DNA from: Bacteroidales bacterium
GTDB taxonomy: Bacteria > Bacteroidota > Bacteroidia > Bacteroidales > VadinHA17
Reading direction: 5' to 3'
DNA: 24,852 nt
Assembly: GCA_016936695.1 (NCBI GenBank)
Contig: JAFGXK010000118.1
Span: forward strand, 1 to 24,852
A program made the position numbers and the translations under genes. The first letter of the stretch is position 1; each line of letters begins with the position of its first letter. Positions 6,588 to 15,748 of the stretch are shown piece after piece. The notes beneath the pieces were generated by a model, which searched no databases, was not told the origin of the DNA, and was given only the letters and a program-made list of their open reading frames with translations.

Positions 6588-9392
6588 TCAATATTTGACA
6601 AGTACCGGTTCACCAAATCCGGCTTTAACAAGTTCAGGTACCTGCGTGGCTGCATCACCGGCAATGACATAGTACATCCTGTCAGGGTCGATATATTTCC
6701 CTACCAGTTCCAGATGCTTTTCACTGGTGAGGTTCCTGACAAACTGCTCCTCCTGCCTTACATAATCCGTGGGAAGGTCATATTTATTCATTGCGGTAAG
6801 CATTCCCACAAGTGATGGTATTGTTTCAAACCGAAGAGCGTTCCCTTTCAGGATTGCCTCTTTGGTAAAGGTCAGATCCTCATCGCTTATTCCCTGGCGA
6901 TATTTATCCATCTCACTTTTAAATATCTCTACCGACTCGAGTGTTGCATTTGAACGAACACTGGCAGATGCAACAAAAACTCCTGAATATCTTCCTCCTG
7001 TAACGCTCGACCTGGCTCCATAGGTAAAACCTTTCTCTTCACGCAGAATCATATTTAGGAAACCGTTAAATGATCCGCCCAGCCTGTAATTAACCACTGT
7101 CAAGGGATAAAAGTCCTTATCTGTCCTTGGAATAGATAATTTTCCAATTAGTATCACCGATTGTTTCGCTCCCGGGACATCGATAAAATAAATTGAGGGC
7201 TTCAAGGGTGGTGAAGGAAAATCAAATGAAGGTATTGCAACCTTTTTACTTGTCCATTGAGTTTCAAGTATTGCCAGGGATCTCATCACCTCCTCCTGTG
7301 AAAGATCTCCAACTATCTGCATGCTGGCCAGGGAGGGTGAAAAAACAGTCATATACCATTCCTTAACATCCTCAATTCCTATGTTACCAACCGTTTCCAA
7401 GGTACCAGAAGGTTCAAAGGAAAAAATGTTATCCTCACCATACATAAGTTTACCCATAGTTCTGGAGGTAAGATAGTTGGGGCTTGCCATATTTCTCTTG
7501 ATGTCATTTAATACATTCGCTTTTGTAAGTTCAAATGCATCTGTGTCCCACCTGGGTTCCAACAGTATTTCCCGGACAAGTGAAAGGGTTTCTTTATAAT
7601 TCCTGGCCAGGCAATTGGCTGTTATTGTTACATCCTCCCGGCCGGCATAAACATTGATATATGCCCCCAGGTGGTCTATTGCTTCTTCAAGTTCCTCAGG
7701 TGTTCGTTTGCTTGTTCCTTCCATAAGCAGCCTTGCAACCAGGTTTGCTATTCCTGCTTTCTCCGGCTTTTCCAGCATCTGGCCGCCTTCAATTGAAATT
7801 GAGAACTGAACCAGGGGAACCTCATTAAATTCTATCCCTGACACCTTAATTCCATTCTTAAGCTTGCCGGTCCAGTTAACAGGTACACTGATAACTGGAT
7901 CCGGGCCGGGAACCGGCTCGACTGACCTGTCGATCTTTGAAGGTGTTTTAAGAATTACCTCCTCGCCGGAATAAACTGTCTTTACTTCGGATGCATTTGT
8001 GATGTCCTCCTCTATAATACCAGCATCGATTGAATTTTCGGCAACCAGGTTCAACTCACCTTTAGGGACAATACTTGAACCCACATAGGGTTTATCCTTT
8101 ATATATTTTTGATATACGCGCTTAATATCCCTGATAGTCACATCCCGGATATTTGAAACGTCTCTTGATATAAACGCAGGAGTACCTGCATATTCGTTAT
8201 ACTTGGCCAGTTGAAATGATTTAATCAGCACGCTTCCGATAGAATTATAGAATTGAGTTTCCAGGTTTGCCTTGATCCTGTCGAGGTCTGATTCAGTAAA
8301 TTCTGTTTGTTCAAATTTCTTTAGAGCATTATGGATTTCGCGTTCAGCATCTGCCAGACTGGTGCCTGCATTAGCAGTAATAGAGATCGTAAATTCCCCG
8401 GCCAGTTCAAGAGAGCTGTTGTAGACAGATACTCTCGGGGTCAATCTTTTATCCTCAACCAGTATCCTATACATTGGAGAGGTTCTGTTTCCACCCAGTA
8501 ATTCAGCAAGGAGGTTTAGTGCGTAGGCATCTTTATTGTACTGCTCAACTGTAGGCCACACCATTGAGAGCATCGGTGCCTTTGCCAGGTTATCCTCGTG
8601 ATAGAGCTTTTTTGTTTTTCCAAGTGAAACAGGCTTCGGAGCCATATCAATAACCTTTTCGCCCTGTGGAATCTCACCAAAATATTTCTCTATTATCGCT
8701 TTTACTTCGCCTGCCTCAATATCACCAGCAACAACAAGGGTAGCATTGTTTGGAACATAGTACTTCCTGTGAAATGCCTTTACATCATCCACCGAAGCAT
8801 TTAGCAGGTCTTCCATTTCGCCGATTGTCAACCAGTTGTATGGATGCTCTTCAGGGTAGAGGTTCCTGGCAACAATATATCCATTATATCCGTATGGACG
8901 ATTATCATAATTCTGCCTTTTCTCGTTCTGAACCACATTCTGCTGGTTGGTAAATGCAGACTGAGTGACTGTATTAAGAAGGTAACCCATCCTGTCAGAT
9001 TCCATCCAAAGAACGGTTTCGAGAAAGTTTTTCGGGACAACTTCGTAGTAAATGGTCCCATCCTTGTTTGTCCCACCGTTTACTGTTCCGCCGGCTTCCT
9101 GTATTTTTCTCTGGAACTGATCCTGTCCGACATTTTCCGATCTCTGGAACATCATGTGTTCGAACAGATGGGCAAATCCGGTTTTCCCCGGCACTTCACG
9201 ACTAGATCCTACATGATACTGGATCGCAACTGCTACAATGGGATCTGAATGATCTTCGTGCAGAATGACATTTAACCCGTTGCTGAGAAGGTACCTTTCA
9301 AAATCAACTGATAGTCTGTCCTTCCCCTTCTGCTGGCATGTGCACACAGATACAATCAGGGAAGCTGCCAAAAGCAAAAAAATTCTTTTCAT
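6588..9392 (-). CDS. Two-domain M16 (pitrilysin/insulinase-type) zinc peptidase, secreted
   Basis: This 934-residue protein has an N-terminal export signal (MKRIFLLLAASLIVSVCTC). Cys17 or Cys19 could be lipidated, but neither fits the lipobox well. The first M16 half (about 30-470) contains the inverted zinc motif HLFEH (75-79) and the third ligand Glu157 in NEKRQ. The second half (about 505-930) has GIANLVARLLMEG at the equivalent place without the zinc motif, as normal for the non-catalytic half. RSSVTGGRYSGVFVASASV near the end matches the conserved region that contacts substrate in this family. It should degrade peptides in a closed chamber in the periplasm or at the surface. Length is normal for the fused form. 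It follows the PD40 lipoprotein gene after a 136-bp gap, the largest gap near here, so it may have its own promoter. Confidence 0.94.
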   Translation of the reverse strand: MKRIFLLLAASLIVSVCTCQQKGKDRLSVDFERYLLSNGLNVILHEDHSDPIVAVAIQYHVGSSREVPGKTGFAHLFEHMMFQRSENVGQDQFQRKIQEAGGTVNGGTNKDGTIYYEVVPKNFLETVLWMESDRMGYLLNTVTQSAFTNQQNVVQNEKRQNYDNRPYGYNGYIVARNLYPEEHPYNWLTIGEMEDLLNASVDDVKAFHRKYYVPNNATLVVAGDIEAGEVKAIIEKYFGEIPQGEKVIDMAPKPVSLGKTKKLYHEDNLAKAPMLSMVWPTVEQYNKDAYALNLLAELLGGNRTSPMYRILVEDKRLTPRVSVYNSSLELAGEFTISITANAGTSLADAEREIHNALKKFEQTEFTESDLDRIKANLETQFYNSIGSVLIKSFQLAKYNEYAGTPAFISRDVSNIRDVTIRDIKRVYQKYIKDKPYVGSSIVPKGELNLVAENSIDAGIIEEDITNASEVKTVYSGEEVILKTPSKIDRSVEPVPGPDPVISVPVNWTGKLKNGIKVSGIEFNEVPLVQFSISIEGGQMLEKPEKAGIANLVARLLMEGTSKRTPEELEEAIDHLGAYINVYAGREDVTITANCLARNYKETLSLVREILLEPRWDTDAFELTKANVLNDIKRNMASPNYLTSRTMGKLMYGEDNIFSFEPSGTLETVGNIGIEDVKEWYMTVFSPSLASMQIVGDLSQEEVMRSLAILETQWTSKKVAIPSFDFPSPPLKPSIYFIDVPGAKQSVILIGKLSIPRTDKDFYPLTVVNYRLGGSFNGFLNMILREEKGFTYGARSSVTGGRYSGVFVASASVRSNATLESVEIFKSEMDKYRQGISDEDLTFTKEAILKGNALRFETIPSLVGMLTAMNKYDLPTDYVRQEEQFVRNLTSEKHLELVGKYIDPDRMYYVIAGDAATQVPELVKAGFGEPVLVKY

Positions 9393-9528
9393 TTGTCTTT
9401 TTGATTTAGTTTTTGAAATAGTAATACTTTGCAGAAGAGAAAAAGCTTCACGGATCGGGTTATTCAGTTCTTACTGATTATTCCTAATTCTGGCCACCGT
9501 AATACTTACTGGTTGGTGGACTGACTGA

Positions 9529-10461
9529 CTAAAAATCGCCAAAGGCCATCCTCAGTGAATTTCTGCCCGGAAGGAATTCGGTTACTACGGAAGCATCCAC
9601 CCAATAAGGATAACAACCACTGCCTGTCATCCTAAGAAAGAAAAGGTATTTTCCGTCATAGGTTACATAGGGGTAGAATTCATGCCCGGTGCTGTTCACC
9701 TGTGAGCCAAGGTTCAAAGCCTCACCCCAGTTACCATCTTGATCCAATACGCTCATAAACAGGTCCGAATCACCTGAACCAGTTCTCCTGTCGAACAGCA
9801 GATAGCTTCCATCCGGAGAAATATATGGGGATCCCTCCATGGTTGTCACCCCGTTCACCGAAGGAGGAAGTTTAACGGGTACCTGGTAGTTTCCCTCATT
9901 GCACTCTGAATACCATATATCATGATCGGCGCTATTTTGAAAAACAATGTCCAGACCGGATGTAACAGTCACCTCCCAGTGGAGTGGATGATTATTTATT
10001 ATATCCGGGAGTCTCGTTGCCCGCGACCATCCTGCCCCATCCTTATCGACACTGAAAATGTTCTCATCATAGTTATCGCCTGAAGTACCATTGGATGAGA
10101 CAAAGAAAAGCTTCAAACCATCAGGTGAGAAATAAGGAGCATCGTTGTTACCTTTTAGATTAAATGAGGCATCGAAAGGTTTTGACCATTTACCATTCTT
10201 AAGGACCATTCCAAGGATCATAGGGTATTGGGTATCCATGAGTTTCCAGTAGACCTCTGTTCCGTCCGGCGAAAATATTGGAGGGGTATGATGTTCAAAT
10301 GAAAAGAAAGATGGGCAGAACCTTTGAGGAACTAAACCGGGAACCGGTTCGTTCATGTAGTTACCTGAGAGAGATTCCTTATCACTATAAAGATCTGTGG
10401 CAGGTTTCTCACAACCGGTAATTGCCGACAGAAAAATTGCAAAAATTGAAATTCTAATCAT
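9529..10461 (-). CDS. PD40 beta-propeller lipoprotein
   Basis: This 310-residue protein begins with a lipoprotein signal ending in AITGC (Cys17). Repeats of the PD40/WD40-like kind follow: PIFSPDGTEVYW (61-72), PYFSPDGLKLFF (109-120), PYISPDGSYLLF (212-223) and PYVTYDGKYLFF (264-275), with a weaker unit near 160-174. The repeats suggest a propeller of about five or six blades, similar to TolB and to the N-terminal domains of S9 peptidases. No peptidase or OmpA domain is attached. Such lipoproteins usually bind partners in the envelope. It lies 34 bp downstream of the DUF5916 gene at 10496-12730 and is probably co-transcribed. The target cannot be told from the sequence. Confidence 0.85.
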   Translation of the reverse strand: MIRISIFAIFLSAITGCEKPATDLYSDKESLSGNYMNEPVPGLVPQRFCPSFFSFEHHTPPIFSPDGTEVYWKLMDTQYPMILGMVLKNGKWSKPFDASFNLKGNNDAPYFSPDGLKLFFVSSNGTSGDNYDENIFSVDKDGAGWSRATRLPDIINNHPLHWEVTVTSGLDIVFQNSADHDIWYSECNEGNYQVPVKLPPSVNGVTTMEGSPYISPDGSYLLFDRRTGSGDSDLFMSVLDQDGNWGEALNLGSQVNSTGHEFYPYVTYDGKYLFFLRMTGSGCYPYWVDASVVTEFLPGRNSLRMAFGDF

Positions 10462-10495
10462 TTCTGAAAGGTTTAAATTAACGAATTAATAGTAA

Positions 10496-12730
10496 TCATA
10501 ATGCAAACAGGTACTGTAATTTCACGAAGTACTGTCGCTCCACAGGAATGAAACCGATATTTTCAGTTTCGTAGTCTATCATACCCTGAGTCATCCCTGC
10601 ACAGAACATAGTAAAGGCATTAACCTTAAAATTTAGTAATGGATATAACTCAAGCTCACGTGTGAAAGAGTTATACTGTATAATATTTCGCAGGAATAGT
10701 TTTCCGGTGAACTGGTATGTTGTTTGGTTGCGCAGAATATATCCATTGTAAAAGAGATCTCCGCTTGTATTATCGCACAGCTTTGCGAGGGAGCATGAAA
10801 TGTCTGATTTCAATCGTGAACCGGGTTCGAACTGTATTGAACCGAAAACATTAAAACCCCTGCCCATTACAGGGCTTATGCTTCTGTATATGAACCTTCC
10901 CACCTGGGCATTCCCGGATATAGTCAAACCCTTAACAGGAGATGAACTTAAGCTAAAACTGAACCTGTTTGCATTACTGAACAATTGATCCCTGTACCTT
11001 TCAGCAGATACTGGCAAATAACTAATATTAAAGTAAGTTTGTCCAACCATAATTAAAAGTAATGAAGACTGGATCAAACCTTTCTTGAAGAGGTTATCGT
11101 AATTATAGTTCAGGTTTGCATTCAGCAATAGCGAGATCCTTTTAATTACCTTCCCGTTGGGGTATAGAGTGAAATTATGATAGACATAAGTCATTCTGCT
11201 GTTTACAGAGGGGAACATCCCGTTATATGTCTGGTAGGTTGGTGAGAAATTGTTCTGAACAATGTTGAAAGTGTATATTCTTCCCCGCCTGACAAGAGAC
11301 AGGTGCATACCGGTGCCGAAATATGCCTCTCCGTTAAACCCTTCATCATACCCAGTAGAACCGAATTCGCTATCCAAACTGAACAGGGAGGAATCATTCA
11401 GCTCAGATGTGTGTGAAAGGAACAATTCACCGTTGAAGTACCAGTTTTTCCAGAACTTCATATTCCAGTCCACTCCCCCGAGGTAATTATGTGCCTTGGT
11501 AAAATTCCTGGAGAGTCCGAGTACACCGATGAAACTCTCGTTACCTATGTCATATCTTAACCTTCCAACATTGGTATAGGAACCCTCGTCTGTCAATATA
11601 GTATTGCTCCTCTCCTCCCCGGGTACAACAATCGCTGTATTTCGGTCATAAGCGCTCAGAGCAAGCCAGGATATTTTTCCTGTCTTTCCGTTTCCTTTAA
11701 CCGCAGCCAGGGGGTTATTTATCGTTCGTGAATAGTACATTGGCGTCTGAAGAAGGTCCATGCCCGCCATGAAGAATGGACGCTTTTCAGGATAAGAAAG
11801 TGCGAAAGTATTATTTACTGTAACCTGGTCAGCATCTGATTCAATCTGGCTGAAATCAGGGTTAATCACCACATTAATATTTATCCCTGGATTTGGGGAA
11901 TATTGTATCCCTCCGCCAATCCTGGTTTTCCAACTGCCATCCTCAAACGACGAGCCCGGATCACTAAGGTCACTTCGTTCACTGGCCTGTTCGATCATCG
12001 TGTAGGGTAATAAATCAATCGACCTGCCAGGTTTTATCCCGCTTAACCCGCTAATTAATCCTCCCTGCTGCAGCAGGTTTGGGATATTTCTGTCGATCGG
12101 GGTCCAGGATAAAACATACTTGTTATTTCTGGGCACTGACCTTATTACTAAAATTTTCCACTCCTGGATATTATCCCCGTTAAAATTCAAGGCTCTGAAA
12201 GGTATTGCCATTTCAGCACTCCACCCATCATTATTGATAACGGCCTTTGACTGCCAGACCATATCGTATGATGGATCTTCCATGGTTCCCATCATCAGCA
12301 GATCTCCCTGTATGCCATGAGGATTCACCGCAAATTCGTAGCCTTTCTGAAAGTCACCATAAGTATCAATTGATATAAGTACATAGTCGTCATTGAATAT
12401 TTGGTCACGATCACTGAGATGTGCGCGTATTGCACCAGGCAATGTATCAAAGCACCTGAATCCAAGGTATAAAAAATCCTGATCGTAAAGAGCCATGACC
12501 TCGGTTCTCTGGCCCGAAGGCGTATTCTCTGATGGAATAATTTCAAATCCCAATTCAATCGGTACGGCATTCTCCCAAAATGGATTATCAAGCCCGCCTG
12601 TTAATTTTAAAGGCTCACTAATTCGGACTGCCTGAAAAACAAACCTGGTTGTGTCCTGATCAGCCATAAGCGGCTGCAGGCAGTAAAAGATGACTGCAAG
12701 GCAAATAATTAATTTGATATTCTTAATCAT
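10496..12730 (-). CDS. CBM9-like/DUF5916 outer-membrane barrel protein, second copy
   Basis: This 744-residue protein has a signal peptide (MIKNIKLIICLAVIFYCL, cleavage likely near LMADQ). A CBM9-like domain follows (about 33-195; LKLTGGLDNPFWENA, DQDFLYLGFRCFD, EFAVNPHGIQGD), then a long DUF5916-type barrel ending QYLFAL. It shares the order of conserved segments with the protein at 3602-5851, including the EKRPFF block, but is closer at its C-terminus to the plus-strand fragment at 1-433 (YNSF, NAFTMFCAGMT, YFVKLQYLF). It starts 28 bp after the shortened M1 peptidase gene and is followed after 34 bp by the PD40 gene, so it is probably in an operon. Its ligand is unknown. Confidence 0.88.
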   Translation of the reverse strand: MIKNIKLIICLAVIFYCLQPLMADQDTTRFVFQAVRISEPLKLTGGLDNPFWENAVPIELGFEIIPSENTPSGQRTEVMALYDQDFLYLGFRCFDTLPGAIRAHLSDRDQIFNDDYVLISIDTYGDFQKGYEFAVNPHGIQGDLLMMGTMEDPSYDMVWQSKAVINNDGWSAEMAIPFRALNFNGDNIQEWKILVIRSVPRNNKYVLSWTPIDRNIPNLLQQGGLISGLSGIKPGRSIDLLPYTMIEQASERSDLSDPGSSFEDGSWKTRIGGGIQYSPNPGININVVINPDFSQIESDADQVTVNNTFALSYPEKRPFFMAGMDLLQTPMYYSRTINNPLAAVKGNGKTGKISWLALSAYDRNTAIVVPGEERSNTILTDEGSYTNVGRLRYDIGNESFIGVLGLSRNFTKAHNYLGGVDWNMKFWKNWYFNGELFLSHTSELNDSSLFSLDSEFGSTGYDEGFNGEAYFGTGMHLSLVRRGRIYTFNIVQNNFSPTYQTYNGMFPSVNSRMTYVYHNFTLYPNGKVIKRISLLLNANLNYNYDNLFKKGLIQSSLLLIMVGQTYFNISYLPVSAERYRDQLFSNANRFSFSLSSSPVKGLTISGNAQVGRFIYRSISPVMGRGFNVFGSIQFEPGSRLKSDISCSLAKLCDNTSGDLFYNGYILRNQTTYQFTGKLFLRNIIQYNSFTRELELYPLLNFKVNAFTMFCAGMTQGMIDYETENIGFIPVERQYFVKLQYLFAL

Positions 12731-12758
12731 GGCAAAATCTGGTTTAACTGTCGAAATG

Positions 12759-14126
12759 TTATATAATCAGGGGCGTATCGTAGAATGATCCGGCAAATTG
12801 ATTATATATCCCTATTGAATTTAACACATTCCTGGAAGAGCGTGGATATCCCTTTGTTTCAGCAAAAAGTTCACCCATTAGTTTTGCCCACCCTTCATCA
12901 AGCCATTCCTGCCTTCTTTCATTGATCAGCGTATAGAAGGGTAAATATGTATGGGCGATCTCGTGGGCTGTAATTTCTATATTCCCTTCGTCAACCGCCA
13001 TTTCCGCATTATTGGCCATCATAGGGTATTCCATACCACCGCCTACCATCCCGTTATAGGTTATATGCTTTCCCCAGGGATAGGGAATGCCGGGGAATAT
13101 TATTGAAAAGAATGAAATGGATTCCCCGGCTTTGCCCGCTACCCTGTCAAACCCACCGGCACCATGAGGATAGACTGCATTTACCCATATCCTCCTGCCC
13201 GGTTCAACCCCCACGGAGATGGCATCCCATAAATAATAATTGCTGGTGGCAAACGCAAAATCGGGTACATCTTCAGCTGTGAACTTCCAGATTCTTTCAT
13301 ATTCCTTCCCAAAAAGGCCACCAGACGAAAGATCTCCGGGTGTCACTATTGAAATGGTATTATCACTCATCCGTGATTTGGCAATTCTGTCAAGTATAAT
13401 TTTTGAATAAACTACTTCTTCGTTTTCGTGCTTCCCGGTCGCCCAGACAAGATATCCTTCAGGAACTTTAATTTCAATCTGGTAATCAGCAAGGTCGTTA
13501 TACGTTTCTGTTCTGCCAGTATATGAATCCTGGTCCCATCCCTGAATATCGTCATACACAGCCAGTTGGGGGTACAAGTATCCAATAAAAAAGGAGGAAT
13601 CGCTATACGCCCCGTTCCGGATGGCATGTCTTGGTATCTCATAAGTCCAGGAAATGTCAATTTTCAATTTCCCTCCAGGAGGAAGCCATCGATCCCTGCT
13701 GAGTACCACTATAAGGTTGGACCCACGCATAACAGTTCTGGGTTTAACACCTTCAACAGTGATGCTATGAATAAGAACTCCATCAGTAATAAACTCGGGA
13801 GCAAGATCAAAATCACGTGAATAACCCTTTTTCTGAACATCCTGAAGTATTTTCAGGATAAAGGCGTTAAGAGTATCCGGGCTGTTATTATAATAAGTTA
13901 TAAAACCTTCACCCTTAAGACTATTGGGTGAAGTAGTTACCTCTACTTTAAGTACATATGATGCCCGGATTTGCCAGTATAAATCAGTCGGCCGTCCATC
14001 ATTTCCCCGGGTGCCTGTGGTATAAGCCCTGTTATATTCCCTGGGGATATAGCTGTAATCATACTTCTGTCCAAAGCTGACAAGGACATTTAGGATAGTG
14101 AGTATAATAATGGTAGGTTTCTTCAT
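12759..14126 (-). CDS. M1-family (gluzincin) metallopeptidase, C-terminally truncated
   Basis: This 455-residue protein has a signal peptide (MKKPTIIILTILNVLVSFGQ), an N-terminal beta domain (about 45-250), and the M1 catalytic domain. It carries the exopeptidase-type motif GGMEYP (363-368) and the zinc motif HEIAH (388-392), followed after exactly 18 residues by Glu411 in DEGWA, so all zinc ligands and the catalytic Glu are present. The protein ends at SFYDTPLII, 44 residues after Glu411. Bacteroidota relatives usually have about 600 residues or more and continue through this region into a helical C-terminal domain. That domain is missing here, and the next gene starts 28 bp on, which suggests a deletion of the 3' end. 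Activity is uncertain. The gene lies 109 bp downstream of a serine hydrolase gene. Confidence 0.85.
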   Translation of the reverse strand: MKKPTIIILTILNVLVSFGQKYDYSYIPREYNRAYTTGTRGNDGRPTDLYWQIRASYVLKVEVTTSPNSLKGEGFITYYNNSPDTLNAFILKILQDVQKKGYSRDFDLAPEFITDGVLIHSITVEGVKPRTVMRGSNLIVVLSRDRWLPPGGKLKIDISWTYEIPRHAIRNGAYSDSSFFIGYLYPQLAVYDDIQGWDQDSYTGRTETYNDLADYQIEIKVPEGYLVWATGKHENEEVVYSKIILDRIAKSRMSDNTISIVTPGDLSSGGLFGKEYERIWKFTAEDVPDFAFATSNYYLWDAISVGVEPGRRIWVNAVYPHGAGGFDRVAGKAGESISFFSIIFPGIPYPWGKHITYNGMVGGGMEYPMMANNAEMAVDEGNIEITAHEIAHTYLPFYTLINERRQEWLDEGWAKLMGELFAETKGYPRSSRNVLNSIGIYNQFAGSFYDTPLII

Positions 14127-14235
14127 TTCTACCCTTTCATCCTGAACCAGGCAGGGAGTAGTGAAGAACCTGGACCTTTTCAGCTAATTCATAATTTGAT
14201 TATTTAAAGGTTGGTTATGAGATTTTTACAGATAC

Positions 14236-15729
14236 CTACCTGGTTTTGACAAAAGTGATCGCTTTCACTCCCGGATTTACCTGAACCATTAGTGTATCTA
14301 TCTTCCCCTTTTTATTGGCGTGGAAGCTGACAGGCCAGCCACTGTGCTCAACCGGATGGTAAAGGTTGAAGGAGTCTGGGCCAGATACCAGGAATGGACA
14401 CTCATATTCAAGCATCATTGTTTTAAGGGTATCATCTTCAAGGTATATTTCCAGTGCCCCATACCCCTGGCTCTGAAATTTCCCTACAAACCCGTCCAGG
14501 GGTATTGAAAGATCAGGTGTAGGTTTTTTGTCCTTTTCCATCTGTTCTGTATATGCTTTATATCTTGCACGGTATGAGTACCATTCTTCCAGGTACCTGC
14601 CATTCCAGTCAATCTGGTCGAGGGACAACAGTTTATCGTAAATATACCATTCAAGTATCTCGGTAAGCTTTGTTCCGTTAAGGTTGGCAAGAATGACCAC
14701 CCCCACCTTTACAGAAGGCAGGAACGAAACCTGTGATGAAAAGCCATACAGTACTCCCGCATGATGAATATGAAGGCAACCCCTGTAATAGTCAATAAAC
14801 CATCCCATGCCATAGTTCTGGTACGACAGTTCCCTGTACCCGGGGCTTCCCTGAATAGCCATCCTGGGGGACTGAATCACTGACAGGTTCCTTTCTGAGA
14901 CCAATGATTCATTACCTATCCTTCCATGATTAAGGTTAAATATCAGCCACCTTGACATATCATCAACATTTGAAATGATACAACCTGCCGCACCAAGAAT
15001 ACAGGCGTCATGTAAATCGAGTCTTTCTGGCTCCTCTTCCCATGTGATATATGGTGTGGCATAGTCCCTCTCCTTGCCAAGGTCATTAACTGAAAAAACC
15101 GTTTCATCCATATCCAGCTTTTCAAAGATCCTGCTCCTGATGAACTGTTCCCAGCTGCTGCCTGCCAATTCAGCAATCATATCACCGGCAACTGTATAAC
15201 CCTCGTTGAAATACTGAAAAGCCTGCCTGAAATCGGCCGACGGCTCAAAGAACCTGATTGAATACCTCACCTCATCTCTTGTGGCAGGTGCATTAATACT
15301 GAAGAACTTTTGCCTGGGAATACCTGTGCGGTGAGTGAGAAGGTCGGTTATCGTGACCTTTCTTGTGGCAGCCTCGTCAAATAGCATAAAACCCGGAAAG
15401 TAGTTTACAAGCGGCCTGTTCCATTCCAGCCTGCTTTCGTCTGCCAGCATAGCTGCCGCAGTTGCGGTAAAAGATTTGGTTGCAGATGCAATGGAAAAAA
15501 GTGTATGAGTGGTCACCTTTTCCTTCGTCTCAAGCGATCTCATTCCATATCCCTTTTCATAGATTACCCTGCCGTCCCTGATAATTGATAGTGCCAGACC
15601 AGGCACTTTCCAATCGTTCATTGCCTTCTCCACAAAAGCATCAAATTGTTCATCAAAAAGTGGGTCCTGTGCATGGGAGGGGACAACGGAAAAAAGGATG
15701 GATAATGCAACAATTGAGATCTTCTTCAT
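14236..15729 (-). CDS. Serine beta-lactamase-fold hydrolase with DUF3471-like C-terminal domain
   Basis: This 497-residue secreted protein (signal peptide ending SHAQ) has the class C beta-lactamase/penicillin-binding-protein fold. The motifs are Ser82-x-x-Lys85 in SATKSF, Tyr173-x-Asn175 in YFNEG, and an HxG-type motif His323-Ala-Gly325 in HHAGVLYG. DLLTHRTGIPR (about 129-139) is the typical family block after the first motif. A C-terminal beta domain (about 395-495) resembles DUF3471, common in Bacteroidota members. The family includes peptidases acting on D-amino acids, esterases and true beta-lactamases; the sequence does not decide between them. The lipoprotein gene at 15749-16648 ends 19 bp before its start, so the two are almost certainly in one operon. 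Confidence 0.93.
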   Translation of the reverse strand: MKKISIVALSILFSVVPSHAQDPLFDEQFDAFVEKAMNDWKVPGLALSIIRDGRVIYEKGYGMRSLETKEKVTTHTLFSIASATKSFTATAAAMLADESRLEWNRPLVNYFPGFMLFDEAATRKVTITDLLTHRTGIPRQKFFSINAPATRDEVRYSIRFFEPSADFRQAFQYFNEGYTVAGDMIAELAGSSWEQFIRSRIFEKLDMDETVFSVNDLGKERDYATPYITWEEEPERLDLHDACILGAAGCIISNVDDMSRWLIFNLNHGRIGNESLVSERNLSVIQSPRMAIQGSPGYRELSYQNYGMGWFIDYYRGCLHIHHAGVLYGFSSQVSFLPSVKVGVVILANLNGTKLTEILEWYIYDKLLSLDQIDWNGRYLEEWYSYRARYKAYTEQMEKDKKPTPDLSIPLDGFVGKFQSQGYGALEIYLEDDTLKTMMLEYECPFLVSGPDSFNLYHPVEHSGWPVSFHANKKGKIDTLMVQVNPGVKAITFVKTR

Positions 15730-15748
15730 ACAAGGAAGTTATTTTGTC

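Noticed and set aside
6588..8000. Inactive second half of the M16 peptidase as a sign of damage
   Set aside because: Loss of the zinc motif in the second half is normal for fused two-domain M16 proteins.
8844..9248. 134-codon plus-strand frame inside the M16 gene
   Set aside because: It lies opposite the catalytic half with the intact zinc motif; the sequence reads as a shadow.
9500..9525. Shared AATACTTACTG near the ends of two genes (about 3582-3592 and 9501-9511) as a common processing signal
   Set aside because: An 11-base match in AT-rich DNA seen only twice; chance is an adequate explanation.
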